Below are positions 37,003-51,123 of a stretch of 64,000 nt of DNA, in pieces. Where the stretch lies: NCBI GenBank assembly GCA_023231475.1, contig JALJEE010001112.1, positions 19,589 to 83,588 on the forward strand. Reading direction: 5' to 3'. The first letter of the stretch is position 1, and the number at the start of each line of letters is the position of its first letter. This stretch comes from Seison nebaliae. Lineage: Eukaryota; Rotifera; Pararotatoria; Seisonacea; Seisonidae. A model generated the notes under the pieces. The model did not search any database and was not told the origin of the DNA. It saw only the letters and a program-made list of their open reading frames with translations. The position numbers and the translations under genes are program-made.

Positions 37003-38800
37003 CTTTAATCAAACTCTAAGAAAAAGACGATTGGAAATAAATATAAATAAATAAATATTCTCTTCAAAAATAGAATGAGACTCTATAAAAATTTTATGAC
37101 CATGGAAAAGATGAGGAATTATTTATATACGTCATTAATCGATCCATCTGCTCACTCGTCAATACTACGGTGATTGAAAAACAAGAGAATTATTTGATGA
37201 AAAGAAAAGAAAATAATAGTTATTTTAGTTGTAGCAGCAGAAATGGAAGACAGATAAAATAAATTCTCGTCTCTCATTCTCACATCCATTTTAACGAAAA
37301 GTGGTAAATGGATTTATTCCATTCTATCCTCTCGTCTCTTGTCCATTCACAAATTATTTCTACATTCGCTTGAATGAATTGTGAGCTTTCTACTTGAGGA
37401 ATCGCTTTATTTCATTCGTCTTATACCATCTTCAACGAATCAACAGAAACAACAATAACAATAATTAACGGAATACATTACCGAAATGGCCACCGAATTC
37501 GTTCGAATATTCCTCATTCACACTCTCCTTCCCTATATCTGACTAACTAACATTTGTTCTCTTCTGTCAAGGACTCGTCCTCTCATCAATCACAAAATTT
37601 TATTCCAGTTTCATATATTTCCATATTTTTTATTATATTATCTCTATACCCCAATTATAATTTCCTTAAGCACATTTCCTTCTGGTCAGTCAAAAGTAAT
37701 AAAAGAAGAAATTCCTAATACATTGGAAGTTGAGATAAGACCTACTCACAATATATGATCTTACCTACAAGTGTGCAAATTTTCAGCGAAAAAAAAATTG
37801 TAAAACCAAATAGTTCCCTTGTCAGATTTTTTTCATCAAATCATATTAATATTCATTTTAAATAATTTCTGTTATCATTCTAATAATTTTAAATTATTCA
37901 CATATCTAATTGGATTTTATCGTGATGTTATTCTTTGTAATTTTAACCGTTTCAAAATTTATATCACGGGACATCATCTTTGATCGGTCAATTGATAGAA
38001 AATTTATTCCGACATTTATTTTAGATTTCATTTTATGGACATTTGCGAGAACCGTAAAATTTTAAAACTTTTTTCGTATTGATCTCAATCGAAAATTTAA
38101 GAATGACTAATAAGTTCAAATAATAAGCGTCAGAGGGATTTTATCCGTGATAGGCCACCGAAAGACGAATTTTCACAATGAAAATTTGATAATGGATGAC
38201 CTAAAAAATGTTGAAAACAAATTACGATTAGCGTTCCAAACAACTGTAATATTTCAAATTGATCGTGAAGTTGTCATAAAATTTTTTCAGGTGAACCAAT
38301 AACTTTCACTTTGATTTTGGATTGCCTTTATATTTTCCTAGGAAATGAATTGGAAATTACTGTCATAAAATTTTATTATAATTTCGATGATAAATATAAT
38401 TTACTATGTAGAATTAGGAACAGTTTTCGGAAAACACTCCGCCAACTGGTACAAGCACATGGATTCGATATTGAGAGGAAAGTCTTAATGTTTAAGATAT
38501 TTTTTTTGGATTCAAAACAAAATAAAAAATAAACATGCTATTAATTCCAAATTTAGGATAAATTTTCCAAACTTTTTCTTCCTCCGAGTTAATGAATATT
38601 AATAAAACTATAAAGAAACATATCAAAAATTTAAATAATTGATCAGTCACTGATGAAACGTTAGAGATTCAATTTTTCACTACTAAAAAATAATTTCATA
38701 CCGGCGAACAGAAGTGGAGAAATAAGAGACATCATCAAGATTGTTCATTAAGGTGTATCATATTTCCAATTCATTCCTTATAAACATATCTATTAGGTAA
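37003..38800. other. AT-rich intergenic region with weak open frames
   Basis: Mostly non-coding. A plus-strand stretch at about 38190-38530 shows two short open segments (MDDLKNVENKLRLAFQTTVI and YYNFDDKYNLLCRIRNSFRK) that could be exons of an unknown gene, but the splice phase does not close, so no gene is called. Confidence 0.3.
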
Positions 38801-38801
38801 A

Positions 38802-39874
38802 ATGATCAACTACATTAATTCGTTTCGTCTTCTTTTGCTTCTATTGATTTATCGATTTAGAAGTTATGACTTTGTCACAGTATGCACTCCTAATTCATTT
38901 TCTCTAAAAATTGTTGCTTATATTGAAATAAAAAATGATGTACCTATTCTTTCTTTATCTTGTGGTAAATGTAGTTCTTCAATTAACGGATGGTCACAAA
39001 CAAAAATCAAATATCATGCGCTTCGCAGAAAGTGTGAAAACGAAAAAAAATGGAATAACTAATATAAATTACGAGATTGACGTCGAGAAAACTGAAAAAG
39101 AAGATAAATTAATAATTAAATCAATTGAAGGGAAGACGATAGAAGAAGAAATAATCGATGATCCATGTGAATCTGTTGTATCTAGTCCATTTGAGTTGGA
39201 TTCAACTTGTAAATCCAATTTTTTTTTAGCTCAAAAGAAGCAAATTATCTCGATTATGGTGGCAGGTAACAAAGAAGAATGGTTTGATAAATTTTCGCTA
39301 GCAGAAGAACTTACGGATGAACCTCCTCCTAATTTATCAACAATCTCCGATACAACACCACATTACTTCCATGAATCTTTAAAGAGTTTGGTATACGATA
39401 AAGTGTCTATTAATATATCATATCGATTTCATTCAAAATAATTTCCTTAAAGATTTTGTTTCAGATATATAACCAGAATCAAATAGTCATAGAAATTAAA
39501 TTTAAAATTGATGGATCACCACACCTGTTAACATGGTTTTCAAAAAAATATATCGAACATGTTAAAGTATTTGATACTGTTGGAGGAGAAATGAAAACAG
39601 CCATTAGCAACAGTAACTTAATCCCTAAGAGGTTAATAATATTCCTTATATCGTCTTTTTCCATATATATATATATATTTGAATATTGATAAATCACAGA
39701 AATTATCAATGTATGAATAAATCAGGAATTAATGTTGCAATTATGACGTCGGAAATAACCCAAAATTCGTTGTTGGCTTTTACCGTATATACTAGTTGTA
39801 TTACCGACGTATTATGTAAAGACAAAGCACTTCCTCTGATAACTTATAGGTCAGAATCTACCGAGTATGGTTAG
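38802..39874 (+). CDS. Unknown secreted protein, multi-exon
   Basis: Begins with a hydrophobic signal peptide (MINYINSFRLLLLLLIYRF) and a first exon ending near 38966 (LSLSC). A GTAAATG intron of about 80 nt would lead to ESVKTKKNGITN and a Glu/Lys-rich part with DDPCESVVSSPFELDSTC. A further exon at about 39464-39631 reads NQNQIVIEIKFKIDGSPHLL and IEHVKVFDTVGGEM. The last one, joined in phase through a GTTAATA intron, has NYQCMNKSGINVAIMTSEI and CITDVLCKDK, ending 39874. One middle junction is uncertain (donor GTGTCT or GTATACG). The C-terminal part looks like an all-beta extracellular domain, but I recognise no family. Confidence 0.45.
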
Positions 39875-40508
39875 GTTATGATATTTATCTTTCAATATCT
39901 TTTCTAGAACAAAATTTGCGTTCAGCAAGTCATATAATCATAACGGGTCTTCAATTGTAGATTACTCATTAGATTTCAAAATAATTCAATAAGAATTCAT
40001 AAATTATCATACAAATCTAGAACATCATGAAGGAAACAAATTAGTGGGGAAGGTGCTAAAAATAATCAAATCTTAACTCTTTGTGATATTTCATTAAATA
40101 ATAAATTTGTCATTTTAATATATTATAATAATTATTATTTATTTACTATACTACTCCTACTACAATAAATCCCCAATTTTTGGTAAATTGTGGAAGAAGA
40201 AATAAATCAGAGAAATATTCTTTAGTGCGAATAAACCAACAACCAACTGAATGTATGAGAAAAGAAATATATTTTTTCGTAAATCCGACAACTTTGTGAG
40301 TCTAAAAATTGTGAGCAGATGACGATGCTCCTAATTAAAAACTGATTTATTTATTTATTTGAAATAAAAGAGAAAAGAAAAAAAAGTAGAAAAGAAGGGA
40401 ACAAGATTGGACTGAGCTGCCAGAAAATCCACCCATCTATCGTAAATAATATATAAAGAAATATAAAGAAAGAAAAAAGAAATCTGTAAATTTCCATATA
40501 GGGACAAT
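39875..40508. other. Intergenic region
   Basis: AT-rich. TTTATTTATTTATTTG repeats near 40346 are the only structure visible. No gene or RNA feature is seen. Confidence 0.4.
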
Positions 40509-41140
40509 TCAAACGTCGCTCTCGAGAAGAATCCTCAAAGCGTTAGACTGATTTTTTTCTTGGCTGATCAGGGTCTTGGTAGAATTTAGGGTAAGTACTT
40601 GTTCGGCACGTAACCGAGACACGGATGACAACGAGAAGATGAACTCACGAAATTCTGTTGAAAGAGCTGAGTGATCTATATAATAGTATACAATGGTGTG
40701 AGAATAGACGAAATGATTTGATGTGATAAAGCCTTGAATAAGAGATGATATGTTGGGGAAGAGTCCCGACAAAATGCGTCGACAATAGAGAATATGAAAT
40801 GGAGGAATATCGGTGACTGCGAAAGTAGGATTACGATTAATCCTGCGGAAACAGCCAATAAGCCCACGGACGATGTTGTTGTAAGTTCGATCCATTCTGA
40901 GGAATGAGCTGTTGGAGACGAATATTAGCGAATCGAGTCCATATAATGGGAGGACAAGTGAAGAGAAAACACGAATTCGAATTGACAATGCTCGCATGAA
41001 CTATTTCTGCCCATCTCCATCTATGAGCGGAAATGTGACGAAAATTGAGAGAGTGAACGACGATCTTCTGAACCGATATTCGGTCTGGTAAGGCGAAGGA
41101 GAACCCAGAGAGTCGACGGGTTCGTCAATGTTAGAAGATG
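40509..41140 (-). pseudogene. 3' fragment of a LINE (non-LTR retrotransposon) ORF
   Basis: The minus-strand frame 40997-40509 has the post-RT region typical of LINE ORF2: LVLPLYGLDSLIF, FLRMDRTYNNIVRGLIG, then RNPTFAVTDIPPFHILYCRR. This is the conserved 'Y.ae.w......l...r...R.i.g' thumb area followed by a tail. No catalytic RT blocks are present in this copy, so it is 5'-truncated, as is common for LINEs. Reading-frame breaks precede it up to about 41140. It may be the same family as the RT relic at 5262-6235, but the two overlap only in the tail, so the link is unproven. Confidence 0.6.
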
Positions 41141-41763
41141 GTTGGTAACTTTAATTCAATAGCAATAGGTCAGACCAAACAATAGCAAATTCGACCAAAA
41201 AAAACATCGTATTTTTTGAAAACCTGTGCAACCTGTCCAAAACTTTACCTAAACTTTGACATGGCAACGAAATATCTGATTAACAGAATAATCGGTAACC
41301 TTCCTCGAACTTAACTTTGGGATATGAATTGAACAGCCGGCCGGTATAAAATTTCCGAATATCTGTTTAATTACAATTTCAATATTTTAACCAGACAGTT
41401 GGAAACCGAAATTGGAATAGTTTGGAATAGTTTCTTTCAAACTTCTTTGACGAAATATATTTACAACTTATTAGTTAGGAAATTTAAAAACCGCTTTTAA
41501 GTAGTATTAACCAAATTTGTATCTTGCTAATGAAAGGGAGTTACATGAAGTTATGTCATATCACATGTATGTTTTCATTTGATGTCAATTCGGGTAATAA
41601 AAGTGGGTGTAACTTTAAATGAATTTCTGCATGCATCAGAAGGCCCTTAAAAACAAATAGTTAGTTCAAATCATACGGTGCTACGTTATACATATTAAAA
41701 TTTTTAGAAATTTAAAAATAATGAACCTAAAGTTCTTGGTACCCAGATCTAAAATAAAAATAA
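41141..41763. other. AT-rich region between the LINE fragment and the foldback repeat
   Basis: No coding, RNA or repeat feature is visible. Confidence 0.4.
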
Positions 41764-42178
41764 CAATTTGACGATGCTGTTACTTTCACCCCGAATTACT
41801 TTCCCCCTGAAAAAAAAATGAAGAGAAAAATGAGATTTTAAGGGGTTTTTCCTCGGTATAAGGGGGGTAATAGAACTTGAACGTGGCTATCTAATGATGC
41901 CCGACTTATCAAATTTGGATAAGTAACACCTAACGCACAGCAATTCAAAATAGTTGAATTTTTTGAAATCGAAAAAAAAAAAGTCCAACTTGTATCCTAA
42001 AATTTTAATATTAATATTTAATTTTTTTAAATGAAATGATATGCATTCGAAAGAGAATTTTATACTTTTTCGAATGAACCCTACCTCGTTAATTTTCAAT
42101 GAGGAAAAACCCCTTAAAATCTCATTTTTCTCTTCAATTTTTTTTTTCGGGGGGAAAGTAACAGCATCCAATTTGACA
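41764..42178. repeat. Foldback (MITE-like) inverted repeat with arms of about 80 bp
   Basis: The arm 41764-41853 is the near-perfect reverse complement of 42101-42178. Shared elements are CAATTTG at the outer ends, GATGCTGTTACTTTC, a C-run then poly-A, AAGAGAAAAATGAGATTTTA and AGGGGTTTTTCCTC at the inner ends. The left arm carries a short extra CACCCCGAATTACTTTC duplication. The loop is about 250 bp. The structure suggests a non-autonomous foldback DNA transposon. No transposase is encoded, and no target-site duplication is obvious. Confidence 0.78.
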
Positions 42179-45100
42179 CGAGATTTCGATAAATTTAACG
42201 TTTCTTACTTGTGTGTCTCTGCATAATATTAACCATATGAATCTCATAAATGATAATGATTAGTCTTTATGAATAATAATTGGATAATAAGAAATCATAT
42301 CACAAACCTTAAAGTTTTCTTGTGAAGTTATTAATTTCAAATTACCAAGTTTCTTTCTTAAAGTTTAATTAAAATTAATCAGTTTCTAATTATCTTTTCA
42401 CTGTTTTAGATAAGAAGGAGGATTTATTAAATTAAATCTTAAATTATTCATTCGTTAAAATTTGGCGGTTATATGTGGGAGGAATATATCTGTACACAAT
42501 GTTCATCAGTGTATTAAACTGAATGGAAAGGAAAGTACAGAAGAAGTAGAATGAATAATTAGTAAAAAGAAAGTCTTTTTTTTCTTCCTCCTGATTGGTA
42601 ACAGCTATCATCTTAATCATTGAAAGTTGGTTCGAAAAATGTATTTGGAGAAATGTTCTGACGATTGAGGAGAATTAACTTCCACTATACACACATCAAC
42701 ATCAAGCGCTGTTTATGAATGATGATGTGTATAAGTATAATTCTTAGTTTTGATTTTCAGTCAGTTAGTCTCTTGTTGTATAGATGTTACATAATATTTG
42801 TTGTTAATGTTTTTGTTGTTGTTGGTTATGTATTAATACATGAACGATCGAATTGAAAATCAAGGTTCTTCATGCGAGTATTTTCTTATTCATTCCTTCC
42901 TCCAACGAACATAGAAATAATGGAAAAAACGAATTTGCTTATTTAATATGTTAATTCACAATTCGTATTTGATTCGTCTGTATTTCATCCAAATTTTACA
43001 TCGTTCTTATTCAATAATTTTATTTATCATCCTTCTCATTTCATTTACACCTTTATATTCCTCATTCATCTAATAATTCGTTTATATATCCATAAAATGA
43101 TATCACACTTCTTTTTAAGGTCCCGTTCCTCTTGTTGATTAACGAAGAAATCCGTGCTATGTACACAAAGAATTGGGTAAAGTAAGTGAGTTGGAAGAAG
43201 AAAATTAATTTGTAAGAGCAAAAAATTTAACTAGTGAAAACATTGAAATCATTAGAAAATCTTTTTACTTCTCCTCACTCTACAATATCGAACAAATTCT
43301 CCTTTTTATGAAAAGTCAAATATTCCTTCTATTCCATAGTTTCATATTCATTAATGTCATCGTGAAGAAGAGAATCTTCCCCTACATCAGAATATTGTTA
43401 CTTGTAACTTACAAGTGACTTCATTGCTATTATTGTTATGTAATCTATCCATTCATTCATTCATCCATCCTATTATACTTTTGTACAGTCAGTAAATTTT
43501 ATGATGAAACTATAATAAATTATATAATTTCATATCACTTACAACATCCACATATCATTCAAACACACATGTCAACAATAAGAAACAATAACATGAGAAA
43601 CGAAGTCGATAACTCCATTTCTTTCTATTTTTCTAACCTTCTCTCCCATCGCAAACTTATCGCATTTCATGTGGCGAGAACAAAAAAGAAAATAGAGGAA
43701 AAATCCGTTTTTACTTCATTTAATCTATCAAATACAACTATCATTGAACATCGTTAAGATGAAATGACATTCATCTTCCTCAACGTTTGAGAACGTATAA
43801 CGAAGAATTGAATGAGGACGTTTCATTCTTCTTCTTTCCAATTAATTTTTAACGCTTTTCCCAAATCGTCTATCAAATAAATATTATCAATTCACGTATA
43901 CATCGTTTCTCCTCATTCTTTCTATCATCCACCGATTAATGAAATAAAGTGAATCGTGAATAAAAAAAAGTTTGATATGTCAGAATTGACGATGATTCAT
44001 CAACCAAGCTAAAATTTTTACGAACTACTTATTAATTTACATTTGTTTTTACGAACTTTCTTCTTCATCTGAACGTTGCCCGTTACATGCTAATCAAAAA
44101 AATAATGACATCATAACATTTCTCAAAAAAGAAAATTGTTAATTTGAAAAATATTTTAGCCGAATGATAATTCATCACTATTTGTTTGGTAGCCAGAAAA
44201 ATAGGTGGCATATCCTGTGAGAATAAAATAAATTTGTCATTAACGAGAACAAATAATCGAAGAGAAATAATTAGGAGATGAATTGATCTAGCAGTTCGAT
44301 TTTGACGACTGATGAATTTCAAGTGTGAGACATTTTTCATGTTTCACTCATCATTCTCACAAAGAAGTCTCACAATATTTCATTTCTTCGTCTATTTCAG
44401 TCAGAATGATCTCTCTTTTTTTTCTTTCTTTCCTGTTTCTTACAACATTGACTGAAATTAATTACTTTACATAATATTATACAAGAGAATTTGAAGGAAG
44501 TATTTCTAAACGATGTTTGTGATAAGAGAAATAAATCGAGTGACTTGACAAACTGCAGTAGTTCTTCTTTCTCCAAATTGGCTTCCTTAATGTTCTTCTT
44601 CAATTACAATTTTACAGTTCTTCATTATTTTCATAACAATAAACTGTATCGATGAAATAAACTTTCATTTAAATCTTAACTTAATTCCTAATTATTTGCT
44701 ATGTTTGTTTCCCTCTTGCGACAATGACATGTAGAATGTTTTCAAGTAACTCTACGAAGTATATGATGTGTTTGATTGTGTGTGCGTGTGTGCGTCTGTG
44801 TGTGTGTGTGTGATGGGAGAAGACATCGAACAAATAATTTTTCCTTTTTCACGTACAACATATTAGAAAAGTTTTATATAAAAAAATTAAAATTTTATTA
44901 TTTTAATAAATCTTTATAAGAATTCTCTCATATTGGCAAGTAGTCGAAGGATCTACCTAACTATTACAGCTACTACTACATCATCACCATCATCTTCATC
45001 TTTAATATTGTTATACAGAAGAAGAAAAATAAATTGACGTGTGAAAAACAAAAGAAAATTTTTTTTTTTTTGAAAGACTTCATTCACTTTCACCTCCCTT

Positions 45101-48100
45101 CTTATGACACAGAAAACTATTTTTTTGTATTCTCTTTTTCCTCTTCCCTGATATTTCTGATTGTATTATATGTATATTAAATATGCTCTTCGAGAATATC
45201 GCCAATTCACCAACAACAACAACTACTACTACTACTACACAACAACTGAGGATTGTGATGTTAAGTATTAGGTCGCATTTCGGAAATGTAGAATTCGGGA
45301 ACATTTTCTTCTTCCTTTCTTCTTCGTGTAATTAAGGAATAATATGGAATTTTTGGTGATAATATGCACCAATAAATCATTTAATTCGTCTCTTAGATTC
45401 TCGAATGGTTGAATTATTCTGATAAAAAATTCAGGTAAGACGTTGCCATGGTAATGATTTAATTTGATATTCATATCCATTAAGATATTTCTTTAATTAC
45501 TTCAGGTCCTCGCGCGAAGACATTAAGTCATTTTTTCGAAAAATAAACGAAAAATTCTTTTCAAGTGATTTTATTGGAAAAGTTTCTATTCGAATTTAAT
45601 AAGACGGAAAATTTTTTAATAATGTTTTATTATGATTTCATAAATTTTCGAGTATGTTAAGCTACTTGTTTATGATCATTTTGAATGGCGATTATTCTTA
45701 ATAAATATTTAATAAGTCATTGGGTCTTAAGCCTATTCGGAAATTGCCTTTAGATAATTTATTTGTATTCTTAATCATTATTCAACATTTCTTGATAAAT
45801 TGTTATTGATATCTGTCGATGAACTACAAACCAGAAGTTTGACGTCATAAAATGACAATTTCATTTGAGAATTTATGGTATCTGCTACCGATCACTTTCT
45901 ATGGATATTTGAACAATAATTTTAATAATATATATACAGTATAATAATATAAATAAAATAAATTATTTATATTAATAATTTTAAATAAATTCCATAATTA
46001 TTTAATAATATTGTTATTGAAAAAAATGTTGAAAATTTATGTTTTTTTCTAATGTAATTAAAAATTTATGGGTTATTGCAATAGGAAAATATTTAATTGT
46101 TTGAAAGAAGTAAATTTGTGCTGTACTGGCCGAGAGAAGAGTGTGCGTGCACATGTACCAAATATGTTCATTTATTTATAATGCTCCGAAGGAAATACAA
46201 TGTAACACATATATGTAGTAGTTCATATGTGAAATCGTGTATGTTAGTACGATCTGTTGCTTTCCATCTGAGAGATGGGGGACGAGTCCGCACAGATCAA
46301 TCTCATTGGTAGTAGTAAAAAAACTACCGAATAAATAAATAAATATAAATTTATCGAATGTATAATGGAATGGTAACAAGAGAAGAAAGGAACATGATAA
46401 TTGTACATGATAGTTGTATGTCATAAATAATGAGAACATTCAGACGTGCAGACAGCATTCGTTTGTGCACAGTATTCCACACATGCATTGTAGAGAATAT
46501 TAATAACATTGAAAATTAAATGTTACACCATCTTATATTATTCGATCGATAAAGATTCATTTCGTTCTATAAAACAATTTCTTTCTTTTCCTTTTCTTCG
46601 GTTTCTCCTCTCAACCTCTCCCCGCCACTCATCTCTCGACATATCGAACACAATTGCATGTGGTTCCTCACTACTAATGTTATATATGACGAGAATGATG
46701 ATAATGATGATGATAGTGGTAGTATTGTGTAGAATATGCATGAGAAATAATTTTAAATAGAGAGAATAGATAAAGGGAGAAAATCGATATTAACAATGAT
46801 ACTTCAATAATCTAAACCATTCGTATAATCCTTTTTCTCATTATAATTGTAGTGAAGCGATGGAACATTTATAATAAAGACAAATTCCCAACAACCAATA
46901 TTAAGAAGGAACTACCAATTATTTACAGGTCAATTCAACATCATTTCTCTAAACCGATGCTCTCAACCAACTTCTTCTTTCTCATAAATCTTAAAAAATT
47001 TCCCTAATCATTTTCATTACATTTGTGAGAGTCATAATTCATAGGAAAATATTTCGGTAAGTCGAATGAATAAACAGCGCAGCTTTTCCATATTGAAGTA
47101 ATTTCACCATCATCGCCATACGCACATATGGTGTAAACTGCGGAATGATGGATGGACTAATAGATTTTGTTGTTGAGTCTATCGAACTAGCTAGAGACAG
47201 TCAGCTACCGTAAAATTTGAGTACGTTCCTTCTATTTTAGTAAATAAACAAATATCAATCACGATAGAGCTTAATAAAAATGAGTATTCATCGACAGTTA
47301 TTTTGTTTATTAGAACTTTTTAATGAATCTAATCCACTTCCATCTACCACACCACTTCCATTCGCCATGATCGTTGAAGAGGTTTTTTCATCGATTTAAT
47401 AAACTTATAAATTTTATTCGTCTACAATTTTATGTAAAATATATGTAATCGGAATAATGTTGGGTAAAATTACGGGCGATTAACACCATGTGCAGATGTG
47501 ACCACTTCCGTTTAATAACTCTACTAACTCATTCGATTTCTACTGATAATAACTCCAACAATCATTTGAATCGTGCATATCAAACGAAATCGAATCAAAT
47601 GTCTATATAGTGAACGTAACGCAAAATTATTCCTTCTCAATACACTTCTCCAAATCGGTCGTAGTTCGATCGTTATTTGAAAGGAGCGTAAATTTATTTA
47701 TGGCCATGTTTCCATTAAGCTGACTATGATGTAGGGTTAATTAATAAGCAACAACATATGGAGGAAATTTTGATATTTGCAGAATATTCTTCCAAGGCTC
47801 ATTCATTATGAAAACTATTGATTGAACTTCAATAATTCTCCTGATATCTTAACAAACAACTCGACGACTACTCCGGAGACTACCAACTTTTTCTTCGTTG
47901 ATTTTATATGATCAATTCATTGTTGGAGTTGATGAATTATCAGAGTAATGATGCATAATTATAAAACTATTACAATTTCTCCTTCCTATTTTTTTTTATC
48001 ATCGTAAAACATTTGCTTCATCTTATGTAACAACATTGTTTGATGGACATCGATTTATTAAGTTCCTCTTTCTTTTTTTCATAGTAACAAGAAAAAGTCG

Positions 48101-49378
48101 AAGAGGATGATGATGATGATGATGATGATGTGGAGGGACAATGATGAGAATTGGAGAGGAGACAATTGGTGGCAATACTAGTTTTTGATGGGGAGGGGGG
48201 ACATAACAATAAAGTAGTCGATGTTTTCATTTGTCTAATGTAATTTCATTTGCATAAATGATTATTTTATTAGAATAAATTGATGGATGACCTTCACTAA
48301 TTTCATGTATATTTAAGTCAATTCTATTTTATAAAATCATAGATTTATGGTCGATTCTCCAAATGAGACTGACTGAATGAATGAACGATTATAATTGCTC
48401 TCCAGTAAATGTATTTAATTTTCTGAAGAAGTTTCTGCATTCCCAACTCCATTCTCTTCAAAGGTCGTCATCATATACATCAGAGATGCAATCTGATTCA
48501 AACATTTCTACACGTACAAGCACATACGTCAACTGGAAGCACGTACTACAAGGTATTCTCGACTCTCGTTTTTTTTTGAGGGATCATGAGACACATACAA
48601 CATCTTCTAACTGGACCTCTATATAGTTAAACTGGGAAATTTATTGATGTTTAGCAATCTTTATTTGAAAAAAAATAAAGAATAATTTTGTTTTAAAAAA
48701 AAAATAAAAAATAATAATTATTTTTAAAAAGAAATAAAAACGAATAATTCTTTCTTTTTTTTTAAAAAGAAATTCTTGTTTTTTCTTTGATATATAATTA
48801 CGTAATTCGATATCAATTCTCTATTTGTAGTTGAATTTGTGTATTCTCTTTCTCCTTTCTCATTCTTCTTCGTCTTCATTACTCTTACATGATCATTCGT
48901 ACAGCATAATGGAAGTGCTACTGCTGCAGTGGCCGCTGTTGATTGAAATGAATGTGCGTACTTATGTAAATATACAAGGGAAATAAAGAGAATTGCTTCC
49001 ATCATATTCTTTTCATTTCCTTTCCTTTCATTTCATTATTAATTAATTACATATATATATCTCAATTCATTTCCATTATGCAAATTTTATAGTGCTATAG
49101 CTATTGGCTTATGGAATTTTATTTGTTTTTATGTAGCACCAAGAGAGGTTATCCCTCCTACTTCCTAAATACTTTCTATACGAGCACATTCTAGAATAGA
49201 GGTTAGACATTTATATAACTTCGTGTCATATATGCTAATATTTCTATATGTATCCAGGAAATATTCGATGAGTATTTTCCACATATACATCAATGTCGAT
49301 CTACGTCTTTTCAGTCATCGTTTCTTATGTAATATTATATTATTTTTATTTATTTATATAATATGAACTGTGAAATAA

Positions 49379-49409
<31 letters not shown>

Positions 49410-51123
49410 ATTTATAGTGTTGATGGATAGCAGTAACATTCAATGTTACTTGTTACACTAGAATCATTCTCTTTCTTTCTTTGAAACGAACTAATATTCC
49501 ATGGAACGACATTCTTCCTCGTTCTTTTTTCTTCCTAACATATTCTGTCGTTCTTTTAATAAAATTTTATTTTCAAATATTTATTCTTCCCGTTTATACT
49601 TCGAAGAGACTAGTCGTCTGATATCCCTTCTTTTCTTTTTCCAAATGGAAAGTCAGATGATTACCTTACACAAAGCTAACCAATCATCGAAATGTTGGAA
49701 CAAGAAACGATTTTTTTAAAGAATTTTCCAAGAGTCTCCTCAACTTTTTATCTGTAAGAAGTAAAACGTGTTACGAAACTTCGTTGATAGCGTGAGTGAC
49801 CTTGTCTTCATTATTATGTAATGTTATAAGGAGAACTTTCGATAATAAATGAAATTCCTTCATAATTTCAGTTTAAATTATATTTTCATGTGAAAAAGGA
49901 AATGGAGTTCATCTTTCCATTTTTTGCCAATGACTCAAAACGAATCAATCATTCTCCGTTCTCAAACTCAAATCGTTGTCGATAGAGAAAGAATTGATAA
50001 AACGAATGATAAAATGTAATCTGATTAGGAAGAATTTATAAATAAAATTCTCGGGGTCTTCTCTCTCGCTCTCTCGCTCTCTCACCCGCGCATTCGAGAA
50101 GAAAGCGAAGACCGTTTACAATTCACTAACGAACTCTAACTATTTTAATGAGTCCACTCAGATCATGAAGTTAATGTGTCATAGTACAGATGGATTATCA
50201 GTAGACACTGGAATTTGAGACGGAACATATTATGAGAGGAAGAGGAACCGTTTCAATATCATTCGACCATGTTCATTGAGATTTGGACATTTAGTTTGTT
50301 GTCGTCGAAAGTAATTTGAACGTTCCAACTCGTCAAGTGATGGAGTTAATGAAAATTGAGAAGTTTTGATGGATAAACTTATCAATTGTCATTAATAATC
50401 AATTTAATTCATTTATTGTAGTTATTTATTGGGTATCTCGATTCATTCCTATCGATGTGATTATTATGAATATTATTCTCCTTATTATCATTATCATCGT
50501 CATCATCATCATTTCATATTGTATATGATGAACGTTGTCGTCATCACCATTCTAATCAACATATCATTGTTGGTAACATCAACATAATATTTTTATCATT
50601 CATTTTCACTTTTTTCCCTTTCTTATTTTTCTTCATTTCATGTTCAATGTTTGCTTTCCGCTTCATTCTTTCTCCATTGCTAATGTGCGATTAAATAAAC
50701 TTGATCGCATGAGGAAGTTGGAGAGCCGTTGCCTCATTATGCAAGGTCATCCAGTGACATAGGCAGATGCAACGACACATCGCCTAAGAGGAAGTTGTAG
50801 CGCCACTGACTTGTTACTCGTTTCGACATCGTCCTCCCAAACAATTCCAACTGGTGAGTTGTATACTCATACTACTTACCTCGAACCGTTTTCTGATCAT
50901 GACCAATTCTCTTTTCTTTATCATCAGTTAATGGTGTTTAATGTTCATCGTGTTTCTTGTCGGCCAATGAACGATGTCAATCTAATTATTTGATCAGATA
51001 TCATCTTCCTTCCTGACAAACGGAACTAATGTAAATTTTTTATAGTTTTATCTTTGTCCAAATATCTTATTAATAGACTAGATTATAAAATTATTTCCTT
51101 TTTCAACTTCATTTGATTCGAAA
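42179..51123. other. Gene-poor region of about 9 kb
   Basis: No reading frame here is both long and of protein-like composition. Visible structure is limited to simple repeats: TG-rich near 44780-44812, (ACT)n near 45223-45238, (GAT)n near 48103-48129, and AT dinucleotides at 49379-49400. The region probably holds promoter and enhancer DNA for the calcium sensor, or undetected exons or RNAs. Confidence 0.5.
49376..49412. repeat. AT dinucleotide microsatellite
   Basis: A continuous AT run of about 12 units (AAATATATATAT...), followed by GTATATATAA. It is typical of AT-rich animal genomes. Confidence 0.85.

Noticed and set aside
37860-38532. Possible two-exon gene with DLKNVENKLRLAFQTT and NFDDKYNLLCRIRN
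   Set aside because: The only available donor and acceptor do not give a continuous frame, so I described it under the intergenic entry.
44780-44815. TG-rich run as a regulatory or Z-DNA element
   Set aside because: It is an ordinary microsatellite in AT-rich animal DNA, with nothing to tie it to a gene.
48018-48230. Minus-strand ORF with a Ser homopolymer
   Set aside because: It is read from a GAT trinucleotide repeat and flanking AT-rich DNA; composition is not protein-like and no splice or start context supports it.
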